A DNA stretch of 64,000 nt from Roseimaritima sediminicola. GTDB lineage: Bacteria > Planctomycetota > Planctomycetia > Pirellulales > Pirellulaceae. Shown here piece by piece: positions 27,917-36,192 of this stretch. How positions within the stretch are numbered: position 1 is the first letter of the stretch; each line of letters begins with the position of its first letter. Made by a program: the position numbers and the translations under genes. Location: the NCBI RefSeq assembly GCF_009618275.1, contig NZ_WIAD01000018.1, positions 1 through 64,000 of the forward strand. The letters are read 5' to 3'. The notes under the pieces were generated by a model. That model was given only the letters and a program-made list of their open reading frames with translations, was not told the DNA's origin and ran no database searches.

Positions 27917-30433
27917 ATGTTCTACTGGCGGATGGCATGGCGACAGATTCGCCGCTTCCCGGGTCGTTCCGCGGCGATGGTCGGTGGGATCATCATCGGC
28001 GTGGCCGCGGTGATCGCGGTCAGCCTGGCTACGCAGTCGACCGACCAAGCCTTCGACGCGATGTTCGAATCGATCTCGGGCCGCGCCGACCTGGAGGTCG
28101 CTTCGGCCGGCGGCGGCTCCTTCGACGCCGAGGTGCTGGAGCGAATCGCCGATACGCCGGGCGTCCAGCTGGCCTCGCCCCTGATCCAGCGACCTTCGAT
28201 CCTGTACTTCGAGGATCAACGAGCGAAATTAATTACGCTGGGCATCGACCCCGAACTCGACCAACACGTGCATCCCCGCGAAATCGTCGCCGGACGTTCC
28301 TTGCGCGAAGACAAAGGCTTGCTGTTGGAAGCGTCTCTGGCCAACAGCATGGGCATCGAAGTGGACGACGCAGTCCAGCTGTTGACGCGTCGCGGCCTGA
28401 TCAAGGCACGCGTAATCGGGCTGTATCGATCCTTGCAAACGGTCGCCACCAGCGGCGGAGCCAGCGTGTTGATGTCGTTGACCGCGGCCCAGTACGCCAC
28501 CAAGATTCCAGGCCGGGTCAACACCATTCAGATCGTCGTCGAACCCGACGCCGATGTGGCCCAGGTGCAGGCGGCGATCGCCGCGGAGTTGCCCGAAGCC
28601 CTGCGGATCGCGCCACCGGCCGCGCGCAGCTCGCTGGCTAAAGAAACCGCTTACGCGACCCAGCAGGGCATGTTGACCTCGCGCGCGTTCTCGCTGCTGG
28701 TCGCCGTCTTGATCATCGCCAATACGTTCTTGATCAGTGTGACCCAGCGGCGGCGGCAGATCGGCATCCTGCGGGCGATCGGCACCACGCGGCGGCAGGT
28801 CGCCCGGATGTTGTACAGCGAAGCGATTCTGCTGGGGCTGGTCGGGGCGGCCCTGGGCTGGTTGGCCGGCAATCTGGGCGCGGGCTACCTGGCCCGCGCC
28901 ATGGGAACCCTGTTTGAAACGGAGATGCCCCGTACCCAGTGGGATCCGATGTCGTTGTTGCCCGCGGTGCTGCTGGGCGTCGGGATCGCGCTGCTGGGTG
29001 TGTGGTGGCCGGTCCGTCGAGCCAGCCGTTTGGCGCCGACCGAAGCGATGCGTGAATCGGTGATCACGGATTTCCGCCGGGCATGGCGTTGGCCCACGCT
29101 GCTGGGCGTGGGCTTGATCATCCTGTGCAGCGGCGTGCTCTCGCAGAGTCTGCAAGGCAAGCTGCCGCCGATCTATTCGGCCTGGGCCGGGGCGCTGCTG
29201 CTGAGCGGGTTGGTGTTGCTGGTGCCGTTGGTGACGCGGCCGATCAGCACGGCGCTGTCTCGGTTGCTCCGCGGCGTGGTGCCGATCGAATCCAAGCTGG
29301 CGCTACAGCAATTGTTGCGGCATCACACCCGTACCAGTCTGACTATCGGCGTCTTGTTCGTAGGCCTGAGCACCGGCGTGGGGATGGCCAGTTCGGTGAT
29401 CGACAACGTAGCGGACATCCGCGGTTGGTATCGCAAAGCGTTCGTCGCGGATCTTTTTCTGCGGGCGATGTCCCCCGACATGGCGACCGGCCTGGCGGCG
29501 GACCTGCCGGATGAGGTTGGCATCCAGTTGGCCGCTGTGCCCCACATCCGTTCCCTCGGCACCGCGCGCTTTGTGGCCGCCGAGGCCGCCGGCCAAAGCG
29601 TGATCGTGGTGGCCAGCGACCGCGCCGAACGCAGCGGGTCGCTGTTCGATCTGACCAGCGGCGATCCCAATGGACTGGCCCAGCGAATGGCCGAGGGTCA
29701 AGTCGTCATCGGCAGTGTGTTGGCTTCGCGCGCCGGGGGCTTGGAAGCCGGCGACAGTCTGGAAATCGAAACCGAACAGGGCCTCGAAACCCTGCCGATC
29801 GCCGCCGTAGCCAACGACTACATGGCCGGCGGCCGCACCGTTTACATGCAGCGTGATTTGGCCGAACGGTTGTTGGGCGTGGAGGGCGTCGACGCCTACA
29901 TGATCAATGCCCAAGAAGGACATCTGGAAGCGGTTCGTCGCGACGTCCGCGCGATCGCCCAGCAGCACGGACTGTTGCTGCAAACCTTCTCGGACATCCA
30001 GCGCCAGATCGATGTGATGATGGCGGGAGTGGTCGCCGGACTGTGGGCGTTGGTGGTCCTGGGGTTCGTGGTCGCTGCGATGGGCGTGGCCAATACGTTG
30101 ACGATGAACGTCCTGGAACAGACTCGCGAAATCGGGCTGCTGCGAATCGTCGGAACCACCGGAGCCCAGGTCCGTCGGTCCATTTTGCTGCAAGGCTTGA
30201 TGATGGGCGTGATCGCCTTTGTCCCCGCCTTGGCGGCCGGTGTGTTGATCTCCTACCTGACGCACCTGAGCGCCGAACCGGTGGTCGGCCATCCGATTCC
30301 CTTTGCCATCCATCCCTGGTTGTTGGCCGGCAGCCTCGTGGGAGGATTGGTCGTGATCGTGGCCGCCGCCTGGTTCCCGGCCCGCCGCGCCGCTCGGTTG
30401 CCCCTGTTAAAAGCCATCCGGCACAATCAGTAG
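27917..30433 (+). CDS. FtsX-family ABC transporter permease
   Basis: 838 residues with an N-terminal membrane helix (about 18-38), a large periplasmic domain (40-265), three helices of a first FtsX module (SLLVAVLIIANTFLISVTQRRRQIGILRAIGTT at about 257-290, then 305-330 and 350-375), further helices at 395-445, a second periplasmic part and a final FtsX module (about 695-835, with NTLTMNVLEQTREIGLLRIVGTTGAQ). The double-module layout matches LolCE/DUF214-like permeases. It pairs with the upstream ATPase. No adaptor gene is adjacent. Substrate unknown. Confidence 0.9.
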   Translation: MFYWRMAWRQIRRFPGRSAAMVGGIIIGVAAVIAVSLATQSTDQAFDAMFESISGRADLEVASAGGGSFDAEVLERIADTPGVQLASPLIQRPSILYFEDQRAKLITLGIDPELDQHVHPREIVAGRSLREDKGLLLEASLANSMGIEVDDAVQLLTRRGLIKARVIGLYRSLQTVATSGGASVLMSLTAAQYATKIPGRVNTIQIVVEPDADVAQVQAAIAAELPEALRIAPPAARSSLAKETAYATQQGMLTSRAFSLLVAVLIIANTFLISVTQRRRQIGILRAIGTTRRQVARMLYSEAILLGLVGAALGWLAGNLGAGYLARAMGTLFETEMPRTQWDPMSLLPAVLLGVGIALLGVWWPVRRASRLAPTEAMRESVITDFRRAWRWPTLLGVGLIILCSGVLSQSLQGKLPPIYSAWAGALLLSGLVLLVPLVTRPISTALSRLLRGVVPIESKLALQQLLRHHTRTSLTIGVLFVGLSTGVGMASSVIDNVADIRGWYRKAFVADLFLRAMSPDMATGLAADLPDEVGIQLAAVPHIRSLGTARFVAAEAAGQSVIVVASDRAERSGSLFDLTSGDPNGLAQRMAEGQVVIGSVLASRAGGLEAGDSLEIETEQGLETLPIAAVANDYMAGGRTVYMQRDLAERLLGVEGVDAYMINAQEGHLEAVRRDVRAIAQQHGLLLQTFSDIQRQIDVMMAGVVAGLWALVVLGFVVAAMGVANTLTMNVLEQTREIGLLRIVGTTGAQVRRSILLQGLMMGVIAFVPALAAGVLISYLTHLSAEPVVGHPIPFAIHPWLLAGSLVGGLVVIVAAAWFPARRAARLPLLKAIRHNQ

Positions 30434-30517
30434 GCGGCGTTGCTGTTTTGCGATTTGCTGGCTCCGGCGGAATCTATGGTTGGCGTGGGGCGGTTAAATG
30501 CAATGTTTTCTCCCCAA

Positions 30518-30573
30518 CCCCTCTCCCCCGAAGCCTGGCTCGCTTAGGCTCGCCAGGCTTCGGGGGAGAGGGG
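30518..30573. terminator. Perfect 22-bp hairpin between convergent genes
   Basis: A perfect 22-bp inverted repeat (30518-30539 and 30552-30573, beginning CCCCTCTCCCCCGAAGCC) with a 12-base loop lies between the converging ABC permease and kinase genes. It can act as a bidirectional terminator; it may also be a dispersed intergenic repeat, since the arm resembles the tandem hairpins near 33.9 kb. Confidence 0.65.
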
Positions 30574-30610
30574 AGAAATCTTTTCTTCCCGCACATAGAC
30601 TCTGCCGGCG

Positions 30611-32455
30611 TCAGGGCGAAGCCGGCGCTTGCATGCGTTCCAGCGCGGCTTTGGCGACGGCGACCGCGTCGGCGGCCCAGGGTTTGTCGGCATACAACGC
30701 TACGACCGCGTCGTAGAATTCGCGACGTTGATCCTCGGGCAGGTTCTCCGACGCCCACCGCAGCGAAGCGTTCAGGTCGTCGCCGCGAGCGGCCGTCGGT
30801 TCGGCCGGCGCGTCGGCCAAGGACTGCAGCTCGCTCTCGGCTAGGGCCGCCAAGCGTTTGGTCTGCGGGCTTCGCGGCAGCCCCTCGCGACCGTAGATCG
30901 CCAACCAGTGCTCGAGCTGCTGTCGAGCCGCAGCCGGGTCGCGGTCGCGCAGCAGCGCGGCTTCGAGAAAAGCCTGCTCGGGGGGCGGCAACTGAGCGAC
31001 GCCGCCGGCGCGAAAGGCCTCCAGCCGCAGCCGACGAATCGTCGTCTCCACATCCAAGGAATCGGCGATCTGACGGACCTGTCCGGCTCGCGGGTCGTCG
31101 GGGTAGCGTTTCAGGAATTGTTCGACATCGCGCTTGCTGCTCGGCGTATCGCCGACGGCTTCGGCCGCTTGGATCGACGCGAACAGATCGTCGGCCGTGG
31201 GCGGGCGCAGCAGGTAGATCGTTGCCGCCACGATCGCAACCAGCAGCAGGCTCAGGCCCAGGATCGACAACCACTGCAGAAGTGGGTGTTGATCGTCGGT
31301 CGATCCGGCCAGCACGCTGCGGCGGCGTTCGGATTCGTCCACGGTGCGAAACGACGTATCCTTGGCGGCCATCGGTTCGCTCGCCGAATCGGGCATCATC
31401 GACGGCTCGGTGGGCGGTCGCCGGGGCACGCTCTGAGGCGCCGAAGCGATCGTCGCGTCCAGCGTGCACGCCTGGTCGGTCCCGCTATTAGGCTGGAACC
31501 GCGTGCCGGGACCGGGCGCGACAGCCGTATCGTCACGGACCACGTACTGGTCGTCGATTTCCAGGTCCGTGTTGTCGGTCGGGTCGTCGACCTTGGTGCC
31601 GCCGCTGTGGTCCGCGTCGGTTTGGGCTTCGCGGGCCTCCAACCCGCGCAACATCGCGCGCAGGCGATTGCCCACCACCAGGGCCGTCGGGGGGCGATCC
31701 TGCGGCCGTTTTTCCAGCAGGTGATGGACCAGTTCGGTCAGCTCTTCCGGGGTCTCGGGAACGATCAGGTCCAGGTCCACCGGCGTTTCCCGGCGGAGGG
31801 CTTCGATGACCGTCGTGATCGATTTGCCCCCAAACGGAGGACGACCGGCCAGGCAGGCGTACAGCACACTGCCCAGGGCATACAGGTCGGTCCGCGCCGT
31901 GATCTTGCCGTCGCCGGCCTGCTCGGGCGCCATATAGTCGGCCGTTCCGAGGACCGAACCGGCGGCCGTGTAGTCGCCTGCGCCAAACATTTTGGCGATC
32001 CCAAAGTCCACCAACTGGATCCGACCCTCGGGATGGATCAACAGATTCGCCGGTTTCAGGTCGCGGTGGATGATGCCCAGGTCATGGGCGTGTTTCAGAG
32101 CGGCACAGATATCGATTCCGTAGCGCAGCGTTTCCTGCCAGCCCAGCCGTTTGTGTTGTTTGAGGTGCTGCTGCAGCGAGGGTCCCTCGACGATGTCCAT
32201 CGAGTAGAACAGCCGTCCGTGCTCCTCGCCGTAACCGATCAAGCGCACGATGTTGGGGTGGTTTAATTTTTTCAGCGTTTCGACTTCCACCGAGAAGCGG
32301 CGTCGGAAGCGTTCCGAATCGGCAACCCGCTCGGCGATCAGTTTGACCGCGACTTTTTCGCCGGTCTTGGCGTGGACGGCGCGAAACACCGATCCCATGC
32401 CGCCGGAGCCGAGTTTGCTTTGCAGTCGATAAGGTCCCAGGTATTGATCGGTCAT
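30611..32455 (-). CDS. Transmembrane Ser/Thr protein kinase
   Basis: 614 residues from the ATG at 32455 (an ATG at 32497 is also in frame). The kinase domain starts at once: LGPYRLQSKLGSGGMGSVFRA, VAVKLIAE, HRDLKPANLLI, LVDFGIAKM and YMAPEQ, so it looks active. A linker with Thr/Pro/Asp (about 280-390) leads to one membrane helix (about 402-425, LSILGLSLLLVAIVAATIYLL) and a C-terminal helical region that resembles TPR-like repeats (430-605), probably periplasmic. A typical planctomycete PknB-like kinase. No partner gene is in the same direction. Confidence 0.93.
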   Translation of the reverse strand: MTDQYLGPYRLQSKLGSGGMGSVFRAVHAKTGEKVAVKLIAERVADSERFRRRFSVEVETLKKLNHPNIVRLIGYGEEHGRLFYSMDIVEGPSLQQHLKQHKRLGWQETLRYGIDICAALKHAHDLGIIHRDLKPANLLIHPEGRIQLVDFGIAKMFGAGDYTAAGSVLGTADYMAPEQAGDGKITARTDLYALGSVLYACLAGRPPFGGKSITTVIEALRRETPVDLDLIVPETPEELTELVHHLLEKRPQDRPPTALVVGNRLRAMLRGLEAREAQTDADHSGGTKVDDPTDNTDLEIDDQYVVRDDTAVAPGPGTRFQPNSGTDQACTLDATIASAPQSVPRRPPTEPSMMPDSASEPMAAKDTSFRTVDESERRRSVLAGSTDDQHPLLQWLSILGLSLLLVAIVAATIYLLRPPTADDLFASIQAAEAVGDTPSSKRDVEQFLKRYPDDPRAGQVRQIADSLDVETTIRRLRLEAFRAGGVAQLPPPEQAFLEAALLRDRDPAAARQQLEHWLAIYGREGLPRSPQTKRLAALAESELQSLADAPAEPTAARGDDLNASLRWASENLPEDQRREFYDAVVALYADKPWAADAVAVAKAALERMQAPASP

Positions 32456-32632
32456 CAGCGGCGGTGAGCTAGGGAGGTGGCGGTGGGGGAACTCCAATGA
32501 TACGCGGAAAAAACTTGTCCGGTCGCGGCGTGCGTGAGGAATTTCCCGGGGAAAAGCCTGAATTTGCGGCCTTGTCCAAGCCGGACCTCGTCGATAAACT
32601 CTGTGATTCTTTCGCGAAGAAAGGCGTCGATC

Positions 32633-32669
32633 TGTTCTTAGACGGCTGGATTTGTTCGTAGGCGGCTGG
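32633..32669 (+). repeat. 17-bp direct repeat upstream of rplM
   Basis: TGTTCTTAGACGGCTGG (32633-32649) is repeated with two changes at 32653-32669, about 45 bases before the rplM ATG. It may lie in the leader or promoter. No function can be assigned. Confidence 0.55.
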
Positions 32670-32714
32670 CTTTTTCAGGCGTCTGTTAGTTCACAAGGGT
32701 ACAAGTAAGCCACC

Positions 32715-33170
32715 ATGGTCGCTCAGCGAAGTTACATGGCCAAACCGGGCCAATTAGAGAAGCGTTGGTACATTGTCGACGGCTCCGATCAGGTCCTGGG
32801 GCGTTTGGCGAGCGATATCGCGGTCGTTTTGATGGGCAAGCATCGCCCTGAGTACACCCCCCACGTCGACTGTGGCGACTTCGTCATCGTCACCAACGTC
32901 GAAAAAATCAAGATGACCGGCCGCAAGCTGGACGTTCGCCACTATACCTGGTACACGGGCCACCCCGGCCTGCGTCTGGAGAGCTACCGCGACCGTCAAG
33001 AACGCAAGCCCGAAGACCTGTTGCTGCACGCCGTGCGACGCATGTTGCCCAAGAACAAGCTGGCGTCGCAGATGCTGAAGAAATTGAAGATCTACACCGG
33101 TCCCGAGCACCCCCACCAAGCTCAGAAACCGCAAGTTCTCGAAGGCGCCGGCAAAGTCGTCGCTTCGTAA
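32715..33170 (+). CDS. rplM: 50S ribosomal protein L13
   Basis: 151 residues. Family motifs are complete: KWYIVDG-like RWYIVDGSDQVLGRLAS, GDFVIVTNVEKI, YTWYTGHPGL and AVRRMLPKNKL, ending with HPHQAQKP. L13 binds 23S rRNA early in large-subunit assembly. The usual rplM-rpsI pair is kept, with rpsI 44 bases downstream. The start MVAQRSYMAKPGQ has a few extra residues against E. coli, common in this phylum. Confidence 0.98.
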   Translation: MVAQRSYMAKPGQLEKRWYIVDGSDQVLGRLASDIAVVLMGKHRPEYTPHVDCGDFVIVTNVEKIKMTGRKLDVRHYTWYTGHPGLRLESYRDRQERKPEDLLLHAVRRMLPKNKLASQMLKKLKIYTGPEHPHQAQKPQVLEGAGKVVAS

Positions 33171-33214
33171 TTCCCCCCTCCGCTTCGTATCCGCAAACCG
33201 TTACAAATCAAACG

Positions 33215-33628
33215 ATGGTCGCTGTCAAAAAAGACAAAATCAATGGGGACGCACTGGGAACAGGGCGCCGCAAGAGCAGTGTCGCCCGGGTGCGAGTTCG
33301 TCCCGGTAACGGCAAAATTACGGTCAACCGTAAACCGATCGAAGAGTACTTCGTCAACGACCAACACCGCCGTGCGGTGACCGAAACCTTGGACGCCGTC
33401 GAGCACAGCGACAAGGTCGACGTGTTGGTTCGCGTCGCCGGTGGCGGCATGACCGGACAGAGCGGAGCGGTTCGCATGGGCGTGGCCCGAGCCCTGGTCA
33501 GCTTTAACGAAGAACTGCATGACCAGCTCCGCGAAGGCGGCTTCCTGACGCGTGACTCGCGCATGAAAGAACGAAAGAAGCCCGGTCTGCGTGGTGCTCG
33601 CCGAGCCACTCAGTTCAGCAAGCGTTAA
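33215..33628 (+). CDS. rpsI: 30S ribosomal protein S9
   Basis: 137 residues. Motifs are GTGRRKSSVARVRVRPGNGKITVN, VAGGGMTGQSGAVRMGVARAL and the basic C-terminal tail RKKPGLRGARRATQFSKR, which reaches the P-site tRNA in the small subunit. Co-transcribed with rplM. A strong hairpin (33657-33692) follows 29 bases after the stop and probably ends the operon. Confidence 0.98.
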   Translation: MVAVKKDKINGDALGTGRRKSSVARVRVRPGNGKITVNRKPIEEYFVNDQHRRAVTETLDAVEHSDKVDVLVRVAGGGMTGQSGAVRMGVARALVSFNEELHDQLREGGFLTRDSRMKERKKPGLRGARRATQFSKR

Positions 33629-33656
33629 TCCCACGCTCCGCATCCAGCCAACCGAC

Positions 33657-33692
33657 CAAGCCGAAAACGGGCCGCGTGCCGTTTTCGGCTTG
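33657..33692 (+). terminator. Terminator of the rplM-rpsI operon
   Basis: Perfect 14-bp stem (CAAGCCGAAAACGG with CCGTTTTCGGCTTG) and 8-base loop, 29 bases past the rpsI stop. The downstream T-tract is weak (TTTGC), so intrinsic termination is likely but not certain. Confidence 0.75.
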
Positions 33693-33702
33693 TTTGCTGC
33701 GC

Positions 33703-33766
33703 ACCGTTCCACGATCGCACCGTTCCACGATCGCACCGTTCCACAATCGCACCGTTCCACAATCGC
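33703..33766. repeat. 16-bp x 4 tandem repeat
   Basis: Four consecutive units of ACCGTTCCAC(G/A)ATCGC: the first two have G and the last two A at the variable position. Non-coding. Confidence 0.9.
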
Positions 33767-33802
33767 ACCGTCGACAACGGACGCGATCACGGAACGACCA
33801 TG

Positions 33803-33828
33803 AGCCGTATGGGCGAACGCCCCGGTTT
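33803..33828. repeat. Half copy of dispersed palindromic element
   Basis: AGCCGTATGGGCGAACGCC followed by CCGGTTT matches the left arm of the full palindrome at 12681-12706 except for a few bases. No right arm follows. Confidence 0.65.
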
Positions 33829-33880
33829 CTGGCTCTAAGCACGTCGGCATGAATCTTTCGGTGAAACCCCGCGACAACAC

Positions 33881-33923
33881 CCTCCCGCGCAGCGGGAGGA
33901 ACCGACTCTCCCAAAGGGAGAGT
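33881..33923. repeat. Two tandem short hairpins
   Basis: CCTCCCGC-GCA-GCGGGAGG (33881-33899) is followed by ACTCTCCC-AAA-GGGAGAGT (33905-33923), both perfect. Similar hairpins occur near 13.65 kb. Confidence 0.7.
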
Positions 33924-33954
33924 GATACCGAATTAAAGGCTGCGACGGGCTTAG

Positions 33955-34011
33955 CGTAGCCGAGCTCGCCAGAGATCGGCCCGAGGCGGCGAAAAGGCGA
34001 CTTCAGCTACG
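33955..34011. repeat. Imperfect CGTAGC palindrome
   Basis: Arms 33955-33970 (CGTAGCCGAGCTCGCC) and 33996-34011 pair at 13 of 16 positions. Related arms occur at 37456-37530 and 43144-43162. Confidence 0.55.
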
Positions 34012-34043
34012 GCCATACCCGAGGATTAAATTCTGACGCAGCA

Positions 34044-35468
34044 CTAGCCGAGTTTATTTCGGCCTCGGTGGCTGGCCCGGCGAGCGTGTTCGCTGAGCGC
34101 CGAACCGGCGGCGGTCGCCATGGCGTGCGTCAACGTCTGTGTCAGCGGATGACCGGCGGCCTGGGACACCGGGCCCAGCGACGCAGGCCCGAAGCTTTGC
34201 GCCCGCCGCAGCTGCAGCCAAACCGATTCGATCGTCGAGTGCCCTTGCCGAAAGCTATCCAGCGCACCGGCGATGTCCAGCGAAGGCTGAAATTGACTGC
34301 GTCGTGATTCGTAGCCGGCGGCACGAAACCGCTGCAGCAAGCGGCCGATCTCTCGCAGTTGGTCGTTCAACGCTTTTAACCGGTCACGACGCTGCCGGTA
34401 CTGCTGCTCCAGCTGTTCCGCTTCGACGTCGATCCCCTGCAGTCGAGCGACGATTTGGTCGTCGCGGATTTGAGGCGTTTTCTCGGCCCGCTGGGCTAAC
34501 GTCTGTTGATCCATGCCCTGCAGCATCCCCCGAAACAGTTCCACGGCCTGGCCGTAGTACACGCCCCGGGAATCCTCTACATCCAACAGCTCGGTCCGGA
34601 GCGCGTCGGCCCGTTGGCTCAGTTCGTCCAGACGCTCCACCACGGCGTTGCGTTCGGCTTCCGCGGTTTCTACCTGAGCGCTAACCGCGGGCAACCCGAT
34701 CTCGTGGGCCCGGGCGTCACGCTGCCGCTCCAGTTCCTGCATGACGGTTTCCAGATGGCAGCGATCCTCGTCGATCACCTTCTCCATATGCTTGGGCGTA
34801 TCCCGCAAAAACTCGTAACTCTGGCGAGCCCGCTGGTACCCGATCAGTTTGCCGACCCAGCGGTCCATGCGTCGCGCAAATCCCCGTGACTGATAGGCGG
34901 GGGTGCCCAGCCCGCGTCGGTACAGATACTGAAACAAGCTGCTCTGTTGGTAGGCGGGCAATTTCTGCGCGGCATCCTCTTGGACTTCGGCCAGTCGACC
35001 TTCGGCTTGCTCCAACGCGGCCTCGGCGGCGGCGGCCTGCTTGGCCAGTTCGGAGAACCGCTGGTCGCCCGTCAATCGGTCGAGCAACTGCTGGCTCAGC
35101 TCCTGCTGGCGTTGCTGCAGTTGATCCAGCTGTTCGTCGGCCCGTTCGAGCGCCGTCTCCTGCTGCTGTTGGTTGTGTTCGAGGTCCCCCAGTTGCAGCT
35201 GAAGTCTCGCCGTATGCTCTTGCTGGCGGAGCAGCACTTGCCGCATGTCGCTGCGGACCTCGTGCCACGTGCCCTCGATCGCCTGCTCGGACAACTCGGG
35301 CAAATAATGTTCCGCCAACGAGGCCAGGGTCGCTTGCCGGTCCTGGTCCAGGCGTTCGCTTTCGGCTCCTTCGGCTGCCACATGACCGCGCAGCTTCTCC
35401 AGGTCGGCCTGGACCGTCTGGTAGGCGAGTAACAGCTGGCGATAAATGGCAGGTCCGGAATGGGGCAT
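34044..35468 (-). CDS. Long coiled-coil protein of unknown function
   Basis: 474 residues, almost all helical, with heptad-like Leu/Gln/Glu-rich stretches at about 15-170, 225-300 and 335-390. A more globular stretch lies at about 175-225 (LFQYLYRRGLGTPAYQSRGFARRMDRWVGKLIGYQRA). The C-terminus has Ala/Arg-rich helices. No signal peptide or membrane helix is seen. It is probably co-transcribed after the small membrane protein at 35562 (93-base gap) and is divergent from the TelA-like gene at 36193, which suggests a three-gene module. I do not recognise the family. Confidence 0.6.
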   Translation of the reverse strand: MPHSGPAIYRQLLLAYQTVQADLEKLRGHVAAEGAESERLDQDRQATLASLAEHYLPELSEQAIEGTWHEVRSDMRQVLLRQQEHTARLQLQLGDLEHNQQQQETALERADEQLDQLQQRQQELSQQLLDRLTGDQRFSELAKQAAAAEAALEQAEGRLAEVQEDAAQKLPAYQQSSLFQYLYRRGLGTPAYQSRGFARRMDRWVGKLIGYQRARQSYEFLRDTPKHMEKVIDEDRCHLETVMQELERQRDARAHEIGLPAVSAQVETAEAERNAVVERLDELSQRADALRTELLDVEDSRGVYYGQAVELFRGMLQGMDQQTLAQRAEKTPQIRDDQIVARLQGIDVEAEQLEQQYRQRRDRLKALNDQLREIGRLLQRFRAAGYESRRSQFQPSLDIAGALDSFRQGHSTIESVWLQLRRAQSFGPASLGPVSQAAGHPLTQTLTHAMATAAGSALSEHARRASHRGRNKLG

Positions 35469-35561
35469 GCGACGCGGCAGGGCGAAAAGGAAAGGTTGGG
35501 AAAGACGACAAATCGGCGGCGGCAGGCGCAGGCGGGGCGGCGAGTTGGCCGGATGACGGGG

Positions 35562-35951
35562 TCAGAACAGCGTGGCGATCAACCACCACAGCGCGGCCGT
35601 GCCGCCCACCGCGGCGATCGCGAGACGCGTTCGCCAGATCCAGGCATAGGCGGCCACTCGGGACCAGCTGGCCGGTGGGTCTCGGTACACATGCAGGTTC
35701 TGGAAGTACTGGTCGATCGCCGCTTCGATCTCCGCCTCGGTGACCTGGTCGCCGGACAGGCGAGCGGTCCGAACCAGTTTCTCACGCAGCTCCGCACGCA
35801 CTCCGCGACGAGCGAACATCTTTTCCGCCGTCGCCCGGTCGCGTCCCATTTCGCGAGCGACGTCCATGACCCGCAACATCTCATTGAGCGTCATCTCTTC
35901 GCCCGGCAACGCCGGCGCGGTGGATCGCTGAGTTTGTTGAGCTTGAGACAT
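35562..35951 (-). CDS. Small tail-anchored membrane protein, unknown function
   Basis: 129 residues. The cytosolic part is helical and charged (MTLNEMLRVMDVAREMGRD, AEIEAAIDQYFQNL). A single C-terminal membrane helix (about 108-129, RLAIAAVGGTAALWWLIATLF) ends the protein, so it is probably tail-anchored in the inner membrane. I recall similar short planctomycete proteins of unknown function but cannot confirm the family. The start overlaps no neighbour; the divergent spacer with two 24-bp repeats (36027-36074) lies upstream. Confidence 0.65.
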   Translation of the reverse strand: MSQAQQTQRSTAPALPGEEMTLNEMLRVMDVAREMGRDRATAEKMFARRGVRAELREKLVRTARLSGDQVTEAEIEAAIDQYFQNLHVYRDPPASWSRVAAYAWIWRTRLAIAAVGGTAALWWLIATLF

Positions 35952-36026
35952 CGATAACCTGTCGTAGAGGATGATCGCCCACGGCCGCTGCCGCTGCCGG
36001 TGGACAAAAAATCCAGCACCGTCGCC

Positions 36027-36074
36027 AGCGGTTTAATTTACCGCAAGCCCAGCGGTTTAATTTACCGCAAGCCC
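36027..36074. repeat. 24-bp perfect direct repeat in a divergent promoter region
   Basis: Two identical adjacent copies of a 24-bp unit, beginning AGCGGTTTAATTTACCGC, lie at 36027-36050 and 36051-36074. Each copy has a small palindrome (GCGGT/ACCGC). They sit between divergent genes and could be operator sites. Confidence 0.75.
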
Positions 36075-36192
36075 AGCGCGGTGCGACACCAGGCTCGATT
36101 TTCCTGGGCACGGGAACATGTTAGGCTACCCCCACCAGGACAATGCGTGTTCTTGGCTCCTGTTTGCTTTTCTTCCGGAGACGTCTCGAGCG

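Larger units (their letters stand above)
33629..34043. other. Intergenic region rich in repeats after rpsI
   Basis: These 415 bases between converging genes hold no gene I can support. They contain the rpsI terminator (33657-33692), a 16-bp x 4 tandem repeat (33703-33766), a half copy of the AGCCGT palindrome (33803-33828), two tandem hairpins (33881-33923) and an imperfect palindrome (33955-34011). Confidence 0.7.

Noticed and set aside
33703-33766. CRISPR-like array
   Set aside because: The repeats are adjacent, 16 bp long, with no spacers. No Cas-like genes are in the window, and the other arrays are likewise spacer-free.
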